Shown here piece by piece: positions 1 through 5,490 of a stretch of DNA of 5,490 nucleotides. Below the pieces are notes generated by a model. It did no database searches and was not told where the DNA came from. It was given only the letters and a program-made list of their open reading frames with translations. Position 1 is the first letter of the stretch. Each line of letters opens with the position of its first letter. A program made the translations under genes and the position numbers. Origin of the DNA: Actinomycetota bacterium (GTDB lineage Bacteria; Actinomycetota; Actinomycetes; Actinomycetales; Cellulomonadaceae). Where the stretch lies: positions 1-5,490 of the forward strand of contig JAHIJU010000029.1 in assembly GCA_018898235.1 (NCBI GenBank), given 5' to 3'.

Positions 1-1086
1 CAGCACCGAGGTCGCCAGACCGTCCCGGAGCCGGACCTCCAGCAGCACCCGCTCGAGGGACCGGGTCGGCGCATCGAGCACCTCGCGGCCGGCCGCCGGG
101 CTCCGACCTGCCGCGATCGCCTCGGCGTAGGCGCGTGGGTGCTTGACGTTCCACCAGCGCACGCCGCCCACATGGCTGTGGGCGCCCGGACCGATCCCCC
201 ACCAGTCGTCCCCCCGCCAGTACGCCAGGTTGTGCCGGCACGCGTCATCGGGCGTCGCGGCCCAGTTGCTCAGCTCGTACCAGTCCAGCCCGGCCGCGGC
301 GAGCGTCTCGTCGGCCAGCTCGTACATCGCGGCCTGGGTGTCGGGGTCGGGCATCGCGAGCGTCCCGCGGCGTACCTGCGCCCCCATCGCCGTCCCCGGC
401 TCGACGACCAGCGCATAGGCGGACACATGCTCGACGCCCGTGGCCACCGCAGCCTCGATCGAGGTGGCCCAGTCCGCCACCGACTCCCCCGGCGTGCCGT
501 AGATCAGGTCGAGGGAGGTGCGCAGCCCGGCCCGGCGGGCCCACTGAACGGCCTGCGGCACCCGCTCCGGGGTATGCGTGCGCTCCAGGGTGGCCAGCAC
601 GTGCGGCACGGCCGACTGCATCCCGAACGAGACCCGGGTGAACCCGGCCTGCGCGAGCGCCGCCAGCGAGTCGGCGGTCACCGAGTCGGGGTTCGCCTCG
701 GTCGTGACCTCGGCATCGGCGGCCAGGCCCCAGGTCCGACGCACTGCGTCGAGCATGGCGGCCAGGTCGTCCACCGGCAGCAGCGTCGGCGTCCCCCCAC
801 CGAAGAACACCGTGGAGACCGGTCGCCGCGGCAGCCCGGCGCGGTCGAGGACCTGCCCGGCGAGCGCGACCTCGGCCTGTGCCGTGGCGGCGTAGGAGGC
901 CTGGCTGGCACCGCCCCCCAGCTCGGTCGCGGTGTAGGTGTTGAAGTCGCAGTACCCGCAGCGCACCCGGCAGAACGGCACGTGCAGGTAGACCCCGAAC
1001 GCCCGGTCGGCGGCGCCCTCACGCACGCTCGCCGGCAGGGCGCCGTCCACCGGTGCCGGATCGCCGTCGGGCAGGGCCGGGCTCAC
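1..1086 (-). CDS. hemW: Radical SAM heme chaperone HemW, C-terminus cut by window edge
   Basis: HemW binds heme and a [4Fe-4S] cluster and is thought to deliver heme to respiratory enzymes in the cytoplasm or at the membrane. It is often mislabelled as the oxygen-independent coproporphyrinogen III oxidase HemN. The 362 visible residues carry the radical-SAM cluster motif C39-x3-C43-x2-C46 followed by D-F-N, GGGTPT at 96-101, EANPDSV at 130-136, SFGMQS at 153-158 and HNLAYW at 285-290. The last fits the HNxxYW motif that marks HemW rather than HemN, and position 48 is Phe where HemN has a fourth Cys. The GTG at 1086 is chosen because the leader SPALPDGDPAP...DGALPAS resembles what I recall of actinobacterial HemW N-termini; no ATG lies in frame nearby and no strong Shine-Dalgarno is visible. 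The frame is still open at base 1, so perhaps 40-60 C-terminal residues are missing. It lies 39 bases downstream of lepA on the same strand, probably in one operon. Confidence 0.95.
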   Translation of the reverse strand, partial: MSPALPDGDPAPVDGALPASVREGAADRAFGVYLHVPFCRVRCGYCDFNTYTATELGGGASQASYAATAQAEVALAGQVLDRAGLPRRPVSTVFFGGGTPTLLPVDDLAAMLDAVRRTWGLAADAEVTTEANPDSVTADSLAALAQAGFTRVSFGMQSAVPHVLATLERTHTPERVPQAVQWARRAGLRTSLDLIYGTPGESVADWATSIEAAVATGVEHVSAYALVVEPGTAMGAQVRRGTLAMPDPDTQAAMYELADETLAAAGLDWYELSNWAATPDDACRHNLAYWRGDDWWGIGPGAHSHVGGVRWWNVKHPRAYAEAIAAGRSPAAGREVLDAPTRSLERVLLEVRLRDGLATSVL

Positions 1087-1115
1087 CCGCGCGGACCCAT
1101 GACGACGGGCCTCAT
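1083..1115 (-). other. Possible leader mini-ORF overlapping the hemW start
   Basis: In the lepA-hemW gap, an ATG at 1115 opens a ten-codon frame (MRPVVMGPRG) that contains a second ATG at 1100. A GAGG sits nine bases before the inner ATG. Its TGA stop (1085-1083) overlaps the hemW GTG start (1086-1084) as GTGA. This is seen directly. A role in translational coupling or re-initiation into hemW, which has no clear ribosome site of its own, is inference. Short open frames are common by chance in such GC-rich DNA. Confidence 0.25.
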
Positions 1116-1125
1116 CGGGCGACGC

Positions 1126-2997
<1,872 letters not shown>

Positions 2998-3060
2998 CGA
3001 CGTGGCTCCGCAAGGTCGGGGGTGGCCCACGCCGGGCTCGGGGGGCGCCACCATGGTCCC
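2998..3060. promoter_or_regulatory. Divergent intergenic region, lepA and the MDMPI-like gene
   Basis: These 63 bases separate the start of lepA (leftward) from the start of the mycothiol-dependent enzyme gene (rightward), so promoters for both would be expected here or inside the gene ends. The stretch is extremely GC-rich and I find no convincing -10 or -35 box on either strand. It contains the lepA ribosome site and an 8-base palindrome ACCATGGT at 3050-3057. The promoter role rests on gene orientation alone. Confidence 0.4.
3006..3010 (-). promoter_or_regulatory. Ribosome binding site of lepA (TTG start)
   Basis: On the minus strand CGGAG occupies 3010-3006, eight bases ahead of the TTG codon at 2997-2995. 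This is ideal spacing and the best Shine-Dalgarno match near the lepA 5' end. The alternative ATG at 3054 has only a GGGACC immediately before it, too close to serve well. The site therefore decides the start call. Confidence 0.6.
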
Positions 3061-3768
3061 ATGAACGCACCCGATGGCGTCGCGGCCGATCTGACCACGC
3101 TCGCGCGCCTGCAGGAGGCCTTCGCCTCCACGATCCCCCGGGTCGATCCGACGACCGCGGTGCCGTGGTGCGGCGACTGGTCGGTGGCCGACCTCGTCGA
3201 GCACCTCGCCCAGGTGCACCACTGGGCCGCGGGGCAGGCCACCGCTCGCGAGGTCGAGCCGGTGGACTGGTCGGCGGACGATGCCGCGGACGGCTACCGC
3301 CGGACGGCGGCCGAGGTGCACACCACCTTGTCGACGACCCCGCCGGACGCCCCCGCGTGGACCCTCGACCTGAGCGGACGGTCGGGGTTCTGGCACCGTC
3401 GGCAGGTGCACGAGACCCTCGTCCACCTGTGGGACCTGCGGACGGCGGGCGGGCTCAGCCTCGACCAACCCGCCGCCCTGTGGGCGGACACCGTCGACGA
3501 GGTGGTGACCGTGATGGCGCCACGCCAGGTACGGCTGGGACGCGCGAGCTGGCCGACCCGGACCGTCGCGCTGGTCTGCGACGACGCCGACGGGGCCTGG
3601 ACGCTGCCGGCCACCGACGTCGGCTCCCCGGCCGTCACGGTCCAGGGGCCGGCAGCGAGCCTGGCCCTCCTGCTGTGGGGCCGCGTCGGCCCGGACGACG
3701 CCTCGCTGCAGGTGGTCGGCGACCGCGCGGCGCTGCTCGACGCGCTCGGCCGCCGGCTCACCCCGTGA
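3061..3768 (+). CDS. Maleylpyruvate isomerase family mycothiol-dependent enzyme (MDMPI/DinB superfamily)
   Basis: This 235-residue protein looks like a two-domain member of the mycothiol-dependent maleylpyruvate isomerase family: an N-terminal DinB-like helical bundle (about residues 10-130) and a C-terminal MDMPI_C-like domain (about 140-235). Visible family features are PWCGDWSVADLVEHLAQVHHWA at 35-56 and HETLVHLWDL at 117-126. His48 with Glu118 and His122 (E-x3-H) match the metal-binding His/Glu/His triad known from the Corynebacterium glutamicum enzyme. Characterised relatives isomerise maleylpyruvate using mycothiol; most others have unknown substrates, likely thiol-transfer or detoxification chemistry in the cytoplasm. 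Nothing nearby belongs to gentisate catabolism, so true maleylpyruvate isomerase activity is not supported. The ATG at 3061 begins just before the conserved N-terminal domain. No strong Shine-Dalgarno precedes it (GGGGG lies about 15 bases upstream), so weak or leaderless initiation is possible. It is a single gene, divergent from lepA and convergent with the transglutaminase gene. Confidence 0.85.
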   Translation: MNAPDGVAADLTTLARLQEAFASTIPRVDPTTAVPWCGDWSVADLVEHLAQVHHWAAGQATAREVEPVDWSADDAADGYRRTAAEVHTTLSTTPPDAPAWTLDLSGRSGFWHRRQVHETLVHLWDLRTAGGLSLDQPAALWADTVDEVVTVMAPRQVRLGRASWPTRTVALVCDDADGAWTLPATDVGSPAVTVQGPAASLALLLWGRVGPDDASLQVVGDRAALLDALGRRLTP

Positions 3769-3784
3769 GCCCGGCACGCGGGGT
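3760..3784. terminator. GC-rich hairpin between convergent genes, possible bidirectional terminator
   Basis: The arms ACCCCGTG (3760-3767) and CGCGGGGT (3777-3784) pair over eight positions with one U-G wobble, around a nine-base loop. The hairpin includes the stop codon of the plus-strand gene and lies ten bases beyond the stop of the minus-strand transglutaminase gene. No run of T follows on either side, so it is not a classical intrinsic terminator. Tail-less hairpins have been proposed to work in actinobacteria, and the convergent position fits. Chance pairing in GC-rich DNA is a real alternative. Confidence 0.35.
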
Positions 3785-3793
3785 CCCGGGGCG

Positions 3794-4666
3794 TCACGCC
3801 TCGCGGGTGATCTGCACCTGCGCCTTGAGCTCGGCCGCGCCCGCCCCGGCGTAGATCCCGCGCAGCGGCGCGACGTCGTCGTAGCAGCGACCACGCCCGA
3901 GGACGACGTGGTGCGCGCCCACGGGCGCCGAGTTCGTCGGGTCGTAGGCGTACCACTGGCCGACCCACCACTCGACCCACGCGTGCGACTCCCCCGAGAC
4001 CGTCTCACCGATCGCAGAGTCCGGCACCGGATGCAGGTAGCCGGAGACGTACCTGGCCGGTATCCCGACGGAGTGCAGGGCCCCGACCACCAGGTGCGCG
4101 ATGTCCTGGCAGACGCCCGCCCGGGCCGCCCACGCCTCACCGGCCGGCGTGTGCACGCTGGTGACGCCCGGGATGTAGCGGATCTGCTCGCGCAGCGCGT
4201 GGCAGATCGCCGCGGCGGCCTCCTGCGGTCCCAGCTCGCCGGCGGCCTCGACCGCCAGGGCGACCACGTCGTCCGGCACGACCGTCGTGGCCGTATCCGA
4301 CAGGTCCTCGGCGAGTGCGTCGCGCACCGACTCCGACCGCAGGACGTCCCAACCCGCAGGGGCGATCAGCTCCCCGGCGTCGGCGACCTCGACCAGGTGC
4401 TCGGCCGTGATGAGCAGCGACTGGTGGGGGGCCAGCACCTCGAACACGGTGACCGCCGTTCCCCAGTAGTCCTGGTAGTGGGTGCTCCACGTCTGCGGCT
4501 GCACCGTCAGCCGGGTCGACAGCACGGTCTGCCCCGCCTCGCTCACCGGCGTCATCCGGGCCTCGTTGTACGACGCGGCCACCGGCACCGCGTACCGGAA
4601 GCTCGTCGTGTGCACCACCCGCAACCGCGTCGTCATGACCGCCGGACCTGCGGACCTCTCGTTCAC
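3794..4666 (-). CDS. Transglutaminase-like family protein of the alpha-E/ATP-grasp module
   Basis: The 290-residue protein has a bacterial transglutaminase-like N-terminal beta domain (about residues 14-95, LRVVHTTSFRYAVPVAASYN onward) and a transglutaminase core (about 148-245). The papain-like triad is visible: Cys186 in GVCQDIAH, His228 in ESHAWVEWW and Asp242 in YDPTN. It is thus probably an active cysteine enzyme that cleaves or forms amide bonds. There is no signal peptide or membrane segment, so it is likely cytoplasmic. Its substrate is unknown. The GTG start at 4666 overlaps the stop of the upstream alpha-E gene as GTGA, implying translational coupling, with GAGG four bases upstream. 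An in-frame ATG at 4636 (MTTRLRVVH) gives a 280-residue protein that starts right at the conserved region and is a credible alternative. In other genomes this family sits beside alpha-E and circularly permuted ATP-grasp genes, and the first of these is present here. Confidence 0.9.
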   Translation of the reverse strand: MNERSAGPAVMTTRLRVVHTTSFRYAVPVAASYNEARMTPVSEAGQTVLSTRLTVQPQTWSTHYQDYWGTAVTVFEVLAPHQSLLITAEHLVEVADAGELIAPAGWDVLRSESVRDALAEDLSDTATTVVPDDVVALAVEAAGELGPQEAAAAICHALREQIRYIPGVTSVHTPAGEAWAARAGVCQDIAHLVVGALHSVGIPARYVSGYLHPVPDSAIGETVSGESHAWVEWWVGQWYAYDPTNSAPVGAHHVVLGRGRCYDDVAPLRGIYAGAGAAELKAQVQITREA

Positions 4667-5490
4667 AGCGCCTCACCCACCCACTGCGCGGGTGACCCCG
4701 ACGGGAAGTAGCGTCCACGGACCGCGTCCGAGGCCGCCGCGCACGCCCGCTGCACCTGTTCCATCTCCATCGGCAGCTCGTCGAGGATGACCGCCAGCGG
4801 TCGGTACTCGAGCGAGGTGCGGGCCAGTCCGATGTGGCGTCGGGCGTCGTCGATCCCGGCCCGGTCGGCCACCGGCTCGATCCCCGTCAGGCAGGCCTCG
4901 GCGTCGTTGAGCGCGTGCACCACCGACCGCGGGAACAGCCGGTCCAGGAGCAGGAACCCGGCCGCGCGCTCATCCGAGGCCGTCCCGCGGTAGGTCCGCA
5001 GGAACGCCTCGTGCGCACCGCACGAACGCAGGAACGTCACCCAGCTCGGGCCTCCCGAACCGGCCAGCGCGCGCGTGGTCAGCAGCCGCGCCGTCATGTC
5101 GGCCCGCTCCATCGAGCGCCCCAGCACCAGGAAGTTCCAGGTCTCGTCGCGCGAGATGGTGGAGTCGACGATCCCGGCGACGACCGCGGCCCGCTCCCGG
5201 ACCCAGACGAAGAAGTCGTGGGTCCTGGTGGTCGCCATCTGCGCCGGCATCTGGTTCCAGGTGGCGTTGAGCGCCTCCCACAGCTCGGTCGAGATGATCT
5301 CGCGGGCCCGTCGTGCGTTCTCCCGCGCCGCGGTGAGGGCCCCGGCGATCGAGGACGGCGAGTAGCGGTCGTAGGCGAGCATGTCGAGCACGTACGCCCG
5401 ACCCACCGGGACCGAGGAGGCAGGGGCCGGTCGGTTCATCACCGACAGCAGCGACCGGCAGGCGAGGTCCTCCTCCGCCCACGGGTCCTC
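4663..5490 (-). CDS. Alpha-E domain-containing protein, N-terminus cut by window edge
   Basis: The visible 275 residues form a nearly all-helical protein of the alpha-E family (about 310 residues in full), so roughly 35-45 N-terminal residues lie beyond the right edge. The frame is open from base 5490, starting EDPWAEEDLACRSLLSVM, which matches the region just after the family's usual N-terminal segment. Family hallmarks are ENARRAREIISTELWEALN at 57-75, GRSMERADMTARLL at 124-137 and LDRLFPRSV at 182-190. An internal GTG or ATG near 5442-5439 would give an open frame but would discard conserved sequence, so it is not the start. The molecular function is not established; the family co-occurs with circularly permuted ATP-grasp and transglutaminase-like proteins and has been proposed to take part in peptide synthesis or modification. 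The stop overlaps the start of the downstream transglutaminase gene by four bases, marking an operon. Confidence 0.9.
   Translation of the reverse strand, partial: EDPWAEEDLACRSLLSVMNRPAPASSVPVGRAYVLDMLAYDRYSPSSIAGALTAARENARRAREIISTELWEALNATWNQMPAQMATTRTHDFFVWVRERAAVVAGIVDSTISRDETWNFLVLGRSMERADMTARLLTTRALAGSGGPSWVTFLRSCGAHEAFLRTYRGTASDERAAGFLLLDRLFPRSVVHALNDAEACLTGIEPVADRAGIDDARRHIGLARTSLEYRPLAVILDELPMEMEQVQRACAAASDAVRGRYFPSGSPAQWVGEAL

Noticed and set aside
3047..3056. GCCACCATGG, a perfect match to the eukaryotic Kozak start context
   Set aside because: The surrounding genes are clearly bacterial, and this ATG opens only a three-codon frame (MVP) whose stop overlaps the true ATG at 3061. 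It is treated as coincidence.
2998..4140. Minus-strand extension of the lepA frame far upstream, up to 4140
   Set aside because: The extension is the shadow of the plus-strand MDMPI-like gene and of part of the transglutaminase gene; LepA homology begins only shortly after 2997.
3908..4711. Plus-strand 267-codon open frame
   Set aside because: It is antisense and in codon register with the transglutaminase gene, which has a full catalytic triad; the plus-strand translation is Arg/Gly/His-rich with no recognisable domain.
4970..5482. Minus-strand 170-codon open frame inside the alpha-E gene
   Set aside because: It is in another frame of the same strand, Gly/Arg/Ala-rich, and lacks the conserved helices seen in the alpha-E frame.

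Overview
The window comes from a very GC-rich bacterium, almost certainly an actinomycete (Actinomycetota). Third codon positions are nearly all G or C. The lepA and hemW sequences read as actinobacterial versions, and the plus-strand gene belongs to the mycothiol-dependent enzyme family, mycothiol being the low-molecular-weight thiol of this phylum. I cannot fix the genus; a Micrococcales-like or related lineage is a guess.

Layout from left to right. (1) Bases 1-1086, minus strand: hemW, a radical-SAM heme chaperone, cut off at its C-terminus by the left edge. (2) Bases 1126-2997, minus strand: lepA (elongation factor 4), complete, transcribed just ahead of hemW. These two form the familiar lepA-hemW pair. 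(3) Bases 2998-3060: a short divergent control region. (4) Bases 3061-3768, plus strand: a maleylpyruvate isomerase-like (MDMPI/DinB superfamily) mycothiol-dependent enzyme of unknown substrate. (5) Bases 3769-3793: a 25-base convergent gap with a GC-rich hairpin. (6) Bases 3794-4666 and 4663-5490, minus strand: a transglutaminase-like protein and, overlapping it by four bases upstream, an alpha-E domain protein whose N-terminus lies beyond the right edge.

The first two genes are conserved housekeeping genes for translation and heme trafficking. The last two are two parts of a widespread but functionally unresolved module, usually completed by a circularly permuted ATP-grasp protein, which would be expected just beyond the right edge. 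This module is the least understood part of the window. The coding regions are tightly packed: no stretch over 300 bases lacks a gene, and I saw no RNA genes, mobile elements, CRISPR arrays or notable repeats.
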